Source of the DNA: Lachnospiraceae bacterium
GTDB lineage: Bacteria; Bacillota; Clostridia; Lachnospirales; Lachnospiraceae
Assembly (NCBI GenBank): GCA_017513125.1
Contig: JAFWDI010000006.1
Span: 1 to 64,000 of the forward strand
Direction: 5' to 3'
DNA length: 64,000 nucleotides
Under the pieces are notes generated by a model that was not told the DNA's origin, made no database searches, and saw only the letters and a program-made list of their open reading frames with translations. The position numbers were made by a program, and so were the translations under genes. Of the stretch, positions 53,446-61,413 are shown piece after piece; position 1 is the stretch's first letter; the number at the start of each line of letters is the position of its first letter.

Positions 53446-54840
53446 CTACCTGCCCGTCCGCTCCGCCAGAAGCCTCCCGCTCACATGCCGGAACGCCAGC
53501 GCGAAGGTCACTCCCTTCGCGATCGAAGTGACCGCCAGTGCGGTCCAGACGCCGCTCAGGCCGAGCGCGGTACCCGACAGCGCCGCGGCCAGAGGGATGC
53601 GGGCAGCGGTCAGCGTGATGCTGATCAGGCTGCACAGCCGGGTCCTACCGAGTCCGGACAATGCCCCCGTCGTCATGATCTCCACACACATCAGAGCTTC
53701 GGAGAGACCCACGATGCGGAAATACGGGACAGCCGTCAAAAGCGCGTCTGCCTCATGGAAGAAGATTCCGCCGATCCGCGCCGGGAACAGCTCCATCAAC
53801 AGCGTGATGAACAGACCCCAGCAGAAGATCGCGAGGAACGCGATCCGGTATCCCCGCCGGATCCGGTCCGGCTTTCCGGCGCCGTAATTCTGTGCACAGA
53901 ACGCGTTCATCGAAGAAGAAAAGCCGTCCGCGATGTTCCAGGAAACGGACTCCACATTTCCCCCGACGTTCTGGACGGCGACCGCAGCCGCGCCGAACAC
54001 GGCGATCCTGCGGGTCAGTGTCATCGAGATCAGGCAGTACGCCATGCTCTGCAGGCTCGCGGGGACCCCGATATGTACGATATGGCGGTAAAATGACTTT
54101 CCCGCAGGACGCAGCAGACGAAGGCCGGAAAGCACGTTCGCACTGTCCCTGCGCGAGCGGAGCGCCATGATCAGTACGCTCAGGAACTGCGCCGTGACCG
54201 TCGCGCAGGCCGCACCGACGACCCCGAGCTGCGGGAAAGGCCCCACGCCGAGAATCAGCATCGGATCCAGGAACATGTTCACGGCCAGACCGATAAAATT
54301 CGCGAGAAGCGGTGTGCGCGAGTCGCCCTGCGCGGTGTAGATGCCGCCCAGAACGCCCGTCAGATAAGGGAGGATCACGCAGCCGGCCGTGATCTTCATG
54401 TAGCGGACCGCGGAAGCCTCGGCTACCGCGTCATGCAGCCCGAACAGCGAGACCAGCCGTCCCGTAAAACACACGAGGACGAACGCGTAGACCGCCGCGA
54501 GCAGGATCGCGAGATGGACCGCCCCGCGCGCATACCGGACCGCAGCATCGCGGTCGCCGCGGCCGATCGACTGCCCGACCATGACCTGTCCGCCCATGCG
54601 CGCGGTCGCGCCGAAGCCCTGGGCAAGCCACATGAACATGCCGCCGACGCCGACGCCGGCCACCGCGCGGGAGCCCAGGAGGCCGATCCATGCCATGTCC
54701 GTTATACTGTATACGGTATTCAAAAAAGACGATACCATGATGGGCATCGCCAGTGTGATCAGCGTCCGCAGGATCGGACCTCCGACGAGATCCAGCCTGC
54801 GGCTTCCGAATACCGCTTTCTCCTTTTCCATCCGTTCCAT
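53446..54840 (-). CDS. MATE-family efflux transporter
   Basis: The 464-residue protein has 12 predicted helices in two similar halves, with the usual PILRTLITLAMPIMVSSFLN opening and the WIGLLGSRAVAGVGVG block. MATE proteins export drugs or metabolites with Na+ or H+. The substrate is unknown. The gene stands alone between the ferredoxin-type gene and the deoxyribosyltransferase gene; 85 bases upstream are GC-rich without clear signals. Confidence 0.94.
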   Translation of the reverse strand: MERMEKEKAVFGSRRLDLVGGPILRTLITLAMPIMVSSFLNTVYSITDMAWIGLLGSRAVAGVGVGGMFMWLAQGFGATARMGGQVMVGQSIGRGDRDAAVRYARGAVHLAILLAAVYAFVLVCFTGRLVSLFGLHDAVAEASAVRYMKITAGCVILPYLTGVLGGIYTAQGDSRTPLLANFIGLAVNMFLDPMLILGVGPFPQLGVVGAACATVTAQFLSVLIMALRSRRDSANVLSGLRLLRPAGKSFYRHIVHIGVPASLQSMAYCLISMTLTRRIAVFGAAAVAVQNVGGNVESVSWNIADGFSSSMNAFCAQNYGAGKPDRIRRGYRIAFLAIFCWGLFITLLMELFPARIGGIFFHEADALLTAVPYFRIVGLSEALMCVEIMTTGALSGLGRTRLCSLISITLTAARIPLAAALSGTALGLSGVWTALAVTSIAKGVTFALAFRHVSGRLLAERTGR

Positions 54841-54925
54841 CGTATGTCATACGGCTCCGGCCGTCAAATAAAACCTCCGGCCGCGGCTCCGGCTCCCGGC
54901 TCCGCAGGTCCGGCCACCCGACCGC

Positions 54926-55768
54926 TCACGCGGAAGGATCCGCGCACTCGCAGGGCACGCCGGTCTGGCACAGCCCGCAGCCGTAGCGCGGCGCGAACCG
55001 GACCTTCATCTCTTCCTGAAATACCCAGCAGGTATGATGGTCTTTTCCGTTTTCCAGCGAGATCGCTTCCACGGGACATCTCCCGACGCAGGCGCCGCAG
55101 CGGATACAGTAATCGTAGATGCCTTCATAGGGCCGCGGGTCCGGATCGATCTTTTCTTCGGTCAGGAGGCTCCCGAAGCGGCCCGCGATCCCTTTCGCAG
55201 TGATCAGGCCTTTCGAAAGCGCGAACGTGCCCAGGCCGCACACATAAGCCGCGTGGCGTTCGGACCAGCGGCTCCCGAACGTCTGTTCATCGATCTCCGG
55301 ATAGCCGGTGATGCCGCGCCCCGCGGCCAGAGGCGCCCAGCGCGGGTCCGCCGAAGGCACGCAGACCGCGGTCCCGTCAGCCGCAAGGCGGTCCTTCAGC
55401 CGGGCCACGAACGTGTTCAATGCATCCTGCCCCTCGATGCGCCCGTGCAGCCAGGCCGGTGCGGGCAGATCCTTCATTGCCCGGTTCGCGGCGCGGATCG
55501 TCTCACTGAAAGGGAAAAACAGCGCAATGACGGTCTCCGCCGCGGGCAGCCACTCCCGCGGGCTCATATGCCAGGGTCCGATAACACCTGTTATTTTATA
55601 TTTTTCGAACAATTCATCGTCCGCCGAGCCAAAACCGACCAGCGGCTCATCGAAGATCCGCACCCCGGCGAGCCCGGGTTCGAGCGCAGCTTCCGGGGTG
55701 ATGACATTGCCCCAGTCCGTTTCATACAGTTCCCGGATCGTTTCGCAGATTCCTTCTCGTCCTTTCAC
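54926..55768 (-). CDS. 4Fe-4S protein related to epoxyqueuosine reductase
   Basis: The 280-residue protein resembles the C-terminal half of QueG-like proteins. A region with GLGTFALSKGLITAKGIAGR precedes the ferredoxin motif CIRCGACVGRCPVEAI, and further cysteines are in GCGLCQTGVPCEC. It lacks the full cobalamin-binding region of QueG, so the true substrate is not known. One copy of the ATAACA palindrome lies within it (55581-55594), again encoding Ile-Thr-X-Val-Ile. Confidence 0.82.
   Translation of the reverse strand: MKGREGICETIRELYETDWGNVITPEAALEPGLAGVRIFDEPLVGFGSADDELFEKYKITGVIGPWHMSPREWLPAAETVIALFFPFSETIRAANRAMKDLPAPAWLHGRIEGQDALNTFVARLKDRLAADGTAVCVPSADPRWAPLAAGRGITGYPEIDEQTFGSRWSERHAAYVCGLGTFALSKGLITAKGIAGRFGSLLTEEKIDPDPRPYEGIYDYCIRCGACVGRCPVEAISLENGKDHHTCWVFQEEMKVRFAPRYGCGLCQTGVPCECADPSA
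55581..55594. repeat. Palindrome ATAACA-CC-TGTTAT, copy 3
   Basis: A perfect 6+2+6 inverted repeat inside the 4Fe-4S protein gene. Reversed, its flank reads ATAAAATAACAGG, very close to copies 1 and 2. It encodes Ile-Thr-Gly-Val-Ile. Confidence 0.7.
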
Positions 55769-55803
55769 GGCTCCCCCTTCCTGCCTCCGTCCGTCCCGGG
55801 CGG

Positions 55804-56982
55804 TCAGTCAAAATAATACCCCATGACCTCCATCGCCAGCCGCATCCCGACCGGCAGACTCGCGATCTCGACCCACTCTTCACGTGTGTGGCAGCCCTCC
55901 GCGGTCACGACACCGATGCAGCTCGCGGGGATGCCTTCGGACAGCGGGATGTTGCAGTCCGTCGACGAGGACATGCGGAGCGGTTCGACTCCGACCGCGC
56001 GCACCGCGTCCTCCATCCGCGCGATCAGTTCCTCGTGCCGCGCCGGATCGACCTCGCCCGTACAGGGGCGCTCGCCGACCCGCTCGACCTCGACCTCCAC
56101 GCCCATCGCACGGTACGCGTCGAAGATCTCCGCGAACGCGTTCTCCATCATCCGCAGACACTCGCGGTCGTCCGAGCGGTACTCGCAGAGCATGGACGCT
56201 TCCTGCGCGATCGTGTTTACGGAAGTGCCGCCTTCAACCGTCCCGACATTGTACGTCGTCTTCGTCCCTTCTTTATCGGGGACCCGGATCTGATAGATGC
56301 TGTCAATGATCCCGGCCAGATACCGGATCGCGTTCCGGTTCCCGAAGGCTCCGTAGGAATGGCCGCCCTCGGTGCGCACGGTCACGCGGTACCGGTGCGA
56401 ACCGACCGCGTTCGCCACGACGTGGCGCAGGCTCGGCCCGTCAAATGAGATGTGTTCGCGCATCCGCGCGCCGTAGGTCCGCACGATCTCGCGGATGCCT
56501 TTCAGGTTTCCGAGGCCCTCTTCGCAGGAGTTCGCGATAAAGAGCATCCCGCAGTGCGCAGGGATCTTCCGCTGCACGAAATACCGCGCGGCCATCATCA
56601 GGACCGCGAGGTTCGCGGTGTCGTCACAGACGCCCGGGCAGTAAAACCGCTCCGCATCCTCGCGGAACAGCAGCGGTTCCGTGTCCGGGAAGACCACGTC
56701 CGTGTGCGCGGAGAACGCGACGATATCCCGGTCCCCGGCCCGCTCCCGGCCGAATGCTTCCGGGCTGCGGGCAGCCGGAACGCCGTACGCGGCGATGACA
56801 TTGAGCGCTTCATCCGTGTGCACGTCCTCGAAGCCGTTCGTGCGGAACCACTTTTCGCAGAACTCCGCGCGCAGCTCCTCATGATGCGAAGGCGCCGGAA
56901 TCACGGCCAGTTCGCGGATGAGCTGCTTCAGCTCCTCCAGGTTTTCCTCGATGTAAGCGGTCATCTCATCGTTCAGATACAT
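55804..56982 (-). CDS. M20-family metallopeptidase
   Basis: The 392-residue protein has the M20 metal motifs: AFSAHTDVVFPD (His, Asp), GVCDDTANLAVL (bridging Asp), SCEEGLGNLKG (catalytic and metal Glu) and a late His (AEGCHTREEWV). The dimerisation domain lies between about residues 190 and 300. It resembles peptidase T and dipeptidases. The start at 56982 follows GGAGGAG; a start at 57006 would overlap the endonuclease IV gene. Confidence 0.92.
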   Translation of the reverse strand: MYLNDEMTAYIEENLEELKQLIRELAVIPAPSHHEELRAEFCEKWFRTNGFEDVHTDEALNVIAAYGVPAARSPEAFGRERAGDRDIVAFSAHTDVVFPDTEPLLFREDAERFYCPGVCDDTANLAVLMMAARYFVQRKIPAHCGMLFIANSCEEGLGNLKGIREIVRTYGARMREHISFDGPSLRHVVANAVGSHRYRVTVRTEGGHSYGAFGNRNAIRYLAGIIDSIYQIRVPDKEGTKTTYNVGTVEGGTSVNTIAQEASMLCEYRSDDRECLRMMENAFAEIFDAYRAMGVEVEVERVGERPCTGEVDPARHEELIARMEDAVRAVGVEPLRMSSSTDCNIPLSEGIPASCIGVVTAEGCHTREEWVEIASLPVGMRLAMEVMGYYFD

Positions 56983-56984
56983 GG

Positions 56985-57830
56985 TCAGTCTCCTCCGCTC
57001 TGCCATTCCTTCACCGTGCGGATCTCGCGTATGTATCCTTCGTCGTCATTGGGCGTTTCCAAAATGAACGGCCGCCCCGCGAGCGCCGGGTGCAGCGCGA
57101 TCCGCTTCATCGCCTCCGCGCCGATGTGACCCTCACCCAGCTTTTCGTGACGGTCCTTATGCGAACCGCGGTCGTTCTTCGAGTCATTAAAATGCACGGC
57201 GCACAGCCGGTCCAGTCCGATCACCTCGTCGAAATGCCGGAGCACCCCGTCGAGATCGCCGGCGATGTCGTACCCGGCGTCCCAGGTGTGGCAGGTGTCG
57301 AAGCACACGCCGATCTTCGCGCGCAGTCCCTCGTCGACCCGGTCAATGATCTCCCGCAGTTCCTCGAAACTGCCGCCGATCTCCGAGCCCTTTCCTGCCA
57401 TGGTCTCCAGCAGGACCGTTGTGGTCATATCCGGACGCAGCGTGCGGTTCAGGGCGTCCGCGATCTGGGCAATGCCTGCCTCCGCGCCCTGCCCGGTGTG
57501 CGAGCCCGGATGGAAATTGTACAGCTGTCCCGGAAACAGCTCCATGCGCTCCAGATCCTTCGAAAACATGTCCAGACCGTTCGCGCGGGTCTCCTCTTTC
57601 GCGGAGCACAGGTTCATCGTGTAGCTTCCGTGCGCGACCAGCGGGCCGAAACCCTCGCTGCGCACATGTGCCATCAGCGCCCCGGCATCCGCGGGATCGG
57701 CGGGCTTCGTCTTTCCGCCGCGCGGGTTCCGCGTGAACCAGGCGAACGTATTTCCTCCGAAACTGCTCATGGTGCGGCCCATGGCCTCATAGCCATCCGT
57801 GACGGAGAGATGGCAGCCGATGAAGATCAT
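56985..57830 (-). CDS. nfo: Deoxyribonuclease IV (AP endonuclease)
   Basis: The 281-residue TIM-barrel enzyme cuts DNA at abasic sites. The zinc-binding segments are present: FHPGSHTGQG, LLETMAGKGSEIG, FDTCHTWDAGYD, HFNDSKNDRGSHKDRHE and the GEGHIG end. The length and motifs are typical. It overlaps the flavodoxin gene by 4 bases upstream and nearly touches the peptidase gene downstream. Confidence 0.96.
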   Translation of the reverse strand: MIFIGCHLSVTDGYEAMGRTMSSFGGNTFAWFTRNPRGGKTKPADPADAGALMAHVRSEGFGPLVAHGSYTMNLCSAKEETRANGLDMFSKDLERMELFPGQLYNFHPGSHTGQGAEAGIAQIADALNRTLRPDMTTTVLLETMAGKGSEIGGSFEELREIIDRVDEGLRAKIGVCFDTCHTWDAGYDIAGDLDGVLRHFDEVIGLDRLCAVHFNDSKNDRGSHKDRHEKLGEGHIGAEAMKRIALHPALAGRPFILETPNDDEGYIREIRTVKEWQSGGD

Positions 57831-58633
57831 CCTTTTTCCTCCAATGCCCGCGCGAACGCGTCGATCGCGGTATCCGTCCCATCGGACCGTTTGGTCATCG
57901 GGTCGATGAAGACCGCCTCCGCCTCGAACGCATCGATCCCGAGGAACTCTTTCAGCTGCGCCAGGGCCTTCGGGGCTCCCCCGCCGCTCTGGCAGGCAAA
58001 CGCAGCGATCCGTTTTCCTTTCAGACCGCTCCCCTGCTCCGCGATGAAGGTGCGCAGCGGGGGCGTAAACCGCGAAGCCCAGACCGGAAAGCCGAACACG
58101 ATGCGCTCGTACGACGCGAGGTCCGCCTCATAGGGTTCCAGCGCGGGTCTCTCTGCCATGACGGCGCTCTTTCCGCCCCAGAGAAACTTCGCGAAGCCTT
58201 TATCCGCGTAGGCTTTCTTCGGAACCAGCCGCAGAAGATCCGCCCCCGCGGCTGCGGCGATCCGCCGGGCCGCGTAATCGGTATCTCCTTCCAGCGAGAA
58301 ATAAACGATCAGCGTGCGCGGGCCAAATGCCTTATCTCCCTTGATCGAAGCGAACTTTTCACAATCCGGCAGCTCCGAGCAGTCCCGGCAGGTCTGCACC
58401 TGTTTTTCCAGCGCGCACTGTCTGACCGGGCAGAGCGACTCGCAGAACACGGTCTTCTTCCCGTCGATCCGGCAGCCGTCGCAGTTGATCATCTCCGGCG
58501 TGATCGCGACTCCGTTCAGCTCCGACCAGTGTGCGGCGACCTTCGCGCGCAGGGCATCGTCGTCACGGACCGTGGCGAGACGGGCTTCGCAGGTCTCGCA
58601 GTCGAGTCCGCAGTATGCGATATAGGTGTTCAT
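57827..58633 (-). CDS. DUF3795-flavodoxin fusion protein
   Basis: The 268-residue protein has an N-terminal cysteine-rich DUF3795 domain (YCGLDCETCEARLAT, CDGC, CPVRQCALEK, CRDCSEL). From about residue 105 it continues as a flavodoxin-like domain: LIVYFSLEGDTDYAARRIA, GFPVWASRFTPPLRTF and AFACQSGGGAPKAL. The Cys-rich part may bind a metal or cluster and pass electrons to FMN. The two domains are normally separate proteins. The function is not known. Confidence 0.82.
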   Translation of the reverse strand: MNTYIAYCGLDCETCEARLATVRDDDALRAKVAAHWSELNGVAITPEMINCDGCRIDGKKTVFCESLCPVRQCALEKQVQTCRDCSELPDCEKFASIKGDKAFGPRTLIVYFSLEGDTDYAARRIAAAAGADLLRLVPKKAYADKGFAKFLWGGKSAVMAERPALEPYEADLASYERIVFGFPVWASRFTPPLRTFIAEQGSGLKGKRIAAFACQSGGGAPKALAQLKEFLGIDAFEAEAVFIDPMTKRSDGTDTAIDAFARALEEKG

Positions 58634-58654
58634 GAGGGACCTCCGTTCGATTTT

Positions 58655-59515
58655 TCATTCCAGGAAAAATGCGTCGACATCATCTACGGTCTTCAACACA
58701 TCTTCTTCTTTCACTCCGGCAGCACGAGCCAATGCTGCCGACTGCAGGAGCGCTTCATGAAGATTCGGGGAAAAGGCTTCGTCGATCAGCTGACTGAACC
58801 GTTCAGCCTCCGCCCGTACATCCATGATGAAAGTCTCATAATCGTGCTGCAGCTCTTCATCGAGAATCCGCTGGTTCTCAAGATATCTCTCCAACAGCTT
58901 GCGTTCCCTGACATAGTAAACGTAACGGCCGTATTCGAAAGCCAGTTGGGAGACCGCCAAGGCGAGATCTGCCAGATCCTTTCCCATTGCGAACGCCAAT
59001 GAAGCGGAAAGCAATTTGATCATGCCCTCAAGGGAAAGCCACAGACATTCATCGATGTAATCGGCTTCCGTCATCTTCCCTTTGCAGAGAAGATCCGTGT
59101 TCCGGCGGATCTTAGAAGCTGTTTCAGCTATGGCCAGGGAACTCTTTTCACTGATTTTCCTGCGAAGAATCGATGCGGAGACATCAATGTAATCCGCATA
59201 CAGTCTGAAAACAAACGCACTGTAACTCTGTTCTTTTTCCAGGACTGCATTGTGAAGCACTTTCACTGCCAGCTCTTTCCAATCTTCGCTTGTCATAGTC
59301 TTCGGATCTTTTCCTGATGCCAGAATATCAACGAAAAAGATCTGAAAGGCCGTTCCGATCTTCAAAAGGTTCAGCTGATCACTGTCCTCACTTGCTGCCA
59401 GGTTATATAAGCTTTGCTGAACAACGGTAATGTTTTCCATTACCTCTTTCAGCTTCTCCGCAGCGGATGCCGGCACCAGGTATTCTATTATTTTCAAAAG
59501 TTGTTCTTTATCCAT
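58655..59515 (-). CDS. Unrecognised all-helical protein, second gene of island cassette
   Basis: I do not recognise this 286-residue protein. It is predicted to be nearly all helix, with KEQLLKIIEYLVPASAAEKL at the start and a long charged region after residue 210 that should form a coiled coil (RERKLLERYLENQRILDEEL). A moderately hydrophobic stretch near residue 170 (LSASLAFAMGKDLADLAL) may pack in a bundle. It lies 15 bases after the cassette's first gene and is visibly less GC-rich than its neighbours, suggesting later acquisition. Confidence 0.72.
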   Translation of the reverse strand: MDKEQLLKIIEYLVPASAAEKLKEVMENITVVQQSLYNLAASEDSDQLNLLKIGTAFQIFFVDILASGKDPKTMTSEDWKELAVKVLHNAVLEKEQSYSAFVFRLYADYIDVSASILRRKISEKSSLAIAETASKIRRNTDLLCKGKMTEADYIDECLWLSLEGMIKLLSASLAFAMGKDLADLALAVSQLAFEYGRYVYYVRERKLLERYLENQRILDEELQHDYETFIMDVRAEAERFSQLIDEAFSPNLHEALLQSAALARAAGVKEEDVLKTVDDVDAFFLE

Positions 59516-59530
59516 ATCCGTTCTCTACAG

Positions 59531-60535
59531 TCAGCTCACGGTCTTTCCAAACAGCGCCGCAAGCGTCCTCGTGTGGTTGACCAGAGCGCCGAGACGTCCC
59601 TTCTGTTCGCCGCTGAACCCGGCGTAGTCCTTTCCGAACAGTTCCAGGCATCCGGCATATGTTCCGGTTAAACCGGAGTGTAAAGAGATCGTAGACGAAA
59701 GGATCTCCTGGATCTCCGCATCCATCTCCCGAACTTTTTCCGTATTTCTTTTTACTGTTTCGATCTCTTCATTTTTTTGCTTATTAAGTTTTGTCTTTTT
59801 CTTTGCAAAAATGATGATCGTGGTCAGCAGCGTCGCCCCGGCGATCGACCATCCGATGGGTCCGGCCATCGCCAGCAGCGCGCTTCCCGCAGCTATTCCA
59901 TGGCCGCCTGCAGCCAATGCGCCGCCGCCGAGCCATGCCAGCGCGGCATTGGTCGCTGCCGCCCCGGACAGAGAAGAGATCGCAGCACCGGTAGATGCCG
60001 TGCCAAATGTCGTGGCAACCCACATTGCAGCAGTGGGAGCCATGAAAGCGACCGACGCACCGGCTGCCAGACCGGCTCCCGCTCCGCCCGCAGCTTCACG
60101 GGCTGCTCGCAGTTCTCTCTCTCCGAAGTCGCATGAATTTAGAAAAACATCTCTGTTCGTTTTTATCTCCTCAAACTCTGCATCGAATTCTTTGGGATGG
60201 TTGGCAATGCTGTTCACCAGACACTCTACAAACCCGATCAGGTCCACGGAGCGGGTACGCTCCATGAACAGTCGTACACCTTTGTCATTCATAAGTGTAA
60301 ACGCATCATTATACTCCGTAACGGATGACTCGAGCATGCGGTCGAGTTCGGTCAGTTTATCTGTGATATCTTCTTTAACCGCCATCGCGGAATCCTTAAT
60401 GCCGGCCGCTTTACTTCCAATCGCTTCGGCAGCTTTCTTCGCTCCACTGATCACATTTTCCTTATCGATCGAAGTGATCCTGTCGACAGTGTTTCTCCGG
60501 ATGCGGCCCAATGAACTTTCAGTATCCATAGCCAT
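59531..60535 (-). CDS. Unrecognised protein with central Gly/Ala-rich hydrophobic hairpin
   Basis: The 334-residue protein has three parts. Residues 1-145 are amphipathic helices. Residues about 148-255 are a long Gly/Ala/Ser-rich hydrophobic stretch ending with GPIGWSIAGATLLTTIIIFA, with several glycine-zipper-like patterns. Residues 256-334 are again helical and charged (KKKTKLNKQKNEEIETVKRN). Helices flanking a hydrophobic hairpin recall alpha-helical pore-forming proteins. That is only a resemblance, and no signal peptide is present. AAGGAGG precedes the ATG. Confidence 0.75.
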   Translation of the reverse strand: MAMDTESSLGRIRRNTVDRITSIDKENVISGAKKAAEAIGSKAAGIKDSAMAVKEDITDKLTELDRMLESSVTEYNDAFTLMNDKGVRLFMERTRSVDLIGFVECLVNSIANHPKEFDAEFEEIKTNRDVFLNSCDFGERELRAAREAAGGAGAGLAAGASVAFMAPTAAMWVATTFGTASTGAAISSLSGAAATNAALAWLGGGALAAGGHGIAAGSALLAMAGPIGWSIAGATLLTTIIIFAKKKTKLNKQKNEEIETVKRNTEKVREMDAEIQEILSSTISLHSGLTGTYAGCLELFGKDYAGFSGEQKGRLGALVNHTRTLAALFGKTVS

Positions 60536-60550
60536 ATTATCCCTCCTTGT

Positions 60551-60581
60551 AAAAAATGATGGATCAATAACGTTCCATCAT
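60551..60581 (-). promoter_or_regulatory. Terminator-like hairpin in the leader of the island cassette
   Basis: The minus strand reads ATGATGGA, a 10-base loop, TCCATCAT, then six T, immediately before the ribosome site of the gene starting at 60535. It is placed like an attenuator between promoter and gene. A 13-codon frame (ATG at 60605) ends with TGA inside the loop. Confidence 0.5.
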
Positions 60582-60614
60582 CTTTCCTTTTACGACAAGC
60601 GGCATTTCATCATC

Positions 60615-60620
60615 ATTATA
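60615..60620 (-). promoter_or_regulatory. Predicted -10 element of the island cassette
   Basis: A perfect TATAAT on the minus strand lies 80 bases before the first cassette gene. No good -35 box is found at the right distance (TATGCA is the nearest), so the promoter may need an activator. Confidence 0.45.
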
Positions 60621-60732
60621 GCCCACTTCCCAAACTATGCATACATTTAGGACAGGCATACACTCGTTCCACGCTCCGTAGGTAGCCGCCCCGCCCCGCA
60701 TGTGATAGTCTGGGAACAGAAGGAGGCAAAAC

Positions 60733-61317
60733 ATGGACAGATACGTTACCGGCGCGGTCATCCGCAGCCTGCGGGAAAGAAATCACCTGACCCAGGATGA
60801 ACTGGCGTCGAAGATCCACGTCAGCGGAAAAGCCGTGAGCAAATGGGAGACCGGACAGGGCTTCCCGGACGTCAGCCTGCTCGAACCGCTCGCAGAGGCG
60901 CTTCACATCTCAGTGATCGAGCTGCTCTCGGGCGCGGACGTCCGAAACCGGAACCGGGCCGCGAACATGCTGCGGACCCGCTTCTATGTCTGCCCGGTCT
61001 GCGGCAATGTCATCCAGGCTGCCGGCGAGGCCGTGGTCAGCTGTTGCGGCATCACGCTGCCGCCGCTGGAACCGGAAGACCCGGACGACGCACACGCGAT
61101 CCGCGCGGAGATCGTCGAGGACGAGTACTACGTCACGGTCGATCACCCGATGACGAAAGATCACTATATCTCATTTCTCGCAGCATTGTCCGACCAGCAG
61201 ATCCAGTTCGTAAAACTGTACCCGGAAGGGCCCGCCGAAGCGCGGTTTAAGATGAACCGCGTGAAGATCCTGTACGCGTACTGCAACCGGCACGGAGCGT
61301 TCCGGGTGAAAGCATAG
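60733..61317 (+). CDS. XRE-type regulator fused to a desulfoferrodoxin-like domain
   Basis: Residues 1-66 of this 194-residue protein are an XRE helix-turn-helix (RSLRERNHLTQDELASKI, then VSKWETGQGFPD). Residues 81-194 look like a complete desulfoferrodoxin. CPVCG and VVSCCG give four cysteines as in centre I. A His (DDAH), both His in HPMTKDHYI and the pair in YCNRHGAF match the four His and one Cys of superoxide-reductase centre II. The usual Lys before the first His (EKH) is replaced by Ala. It is divergent from the island cassette and may control it in response to redox state or superoxide. An AAGGAGG site is present. Confidence 0.85.
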   Translation: MDRYVTGAVIRSLRERNHLTQDELASKIHVSGKAVSKWETGQGFPDVSLLEPLAEALHISVIELLSGADVRNRNRAANMLRTRFYVCPVCGNVIQAAGEAVVSCCGITLPPLEPEDPDDAHAIRAEIVEDEYYVTVDHPMTKDHYISFLAALSDQQIQFVKLYPEGPAEARFKMNRVKILYAYCNRHGAFRVKA

Positions 61318-61335
61318 CGCCGGGTCGGAAGGTAT

Positions 61336-61366
61336 AAAAAAGCCGCACATCTCTGTGCGGCTTTTT
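61336..61366. terminator. Bidirectional terminator between convergent genes
   Basis: AAAAAAGCCGCACA, loop TCTC and TGTGCGGCTTTTT form a strong hairpin flanked by A and T runs. It serves the HTH-desulfoferrodoxin gene on the plus strand and the URO-D-family gene on the minus strand. Confidence 0.9.
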
Positions 61367-61413
61367 ATTTATCTTCTCTTCCGAGGCGCAGATGTCAAAA
61401 CGCTCTGCCCGAA

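Noticed and set aside
60564-60761. A 65-codon minus-strand frame upstream of the island cassette
   Set aside because: It runs across the likely promoter and has no ribosome site at its start; only its last 13 codons (from 60605) might be translated, as a leader peptide.
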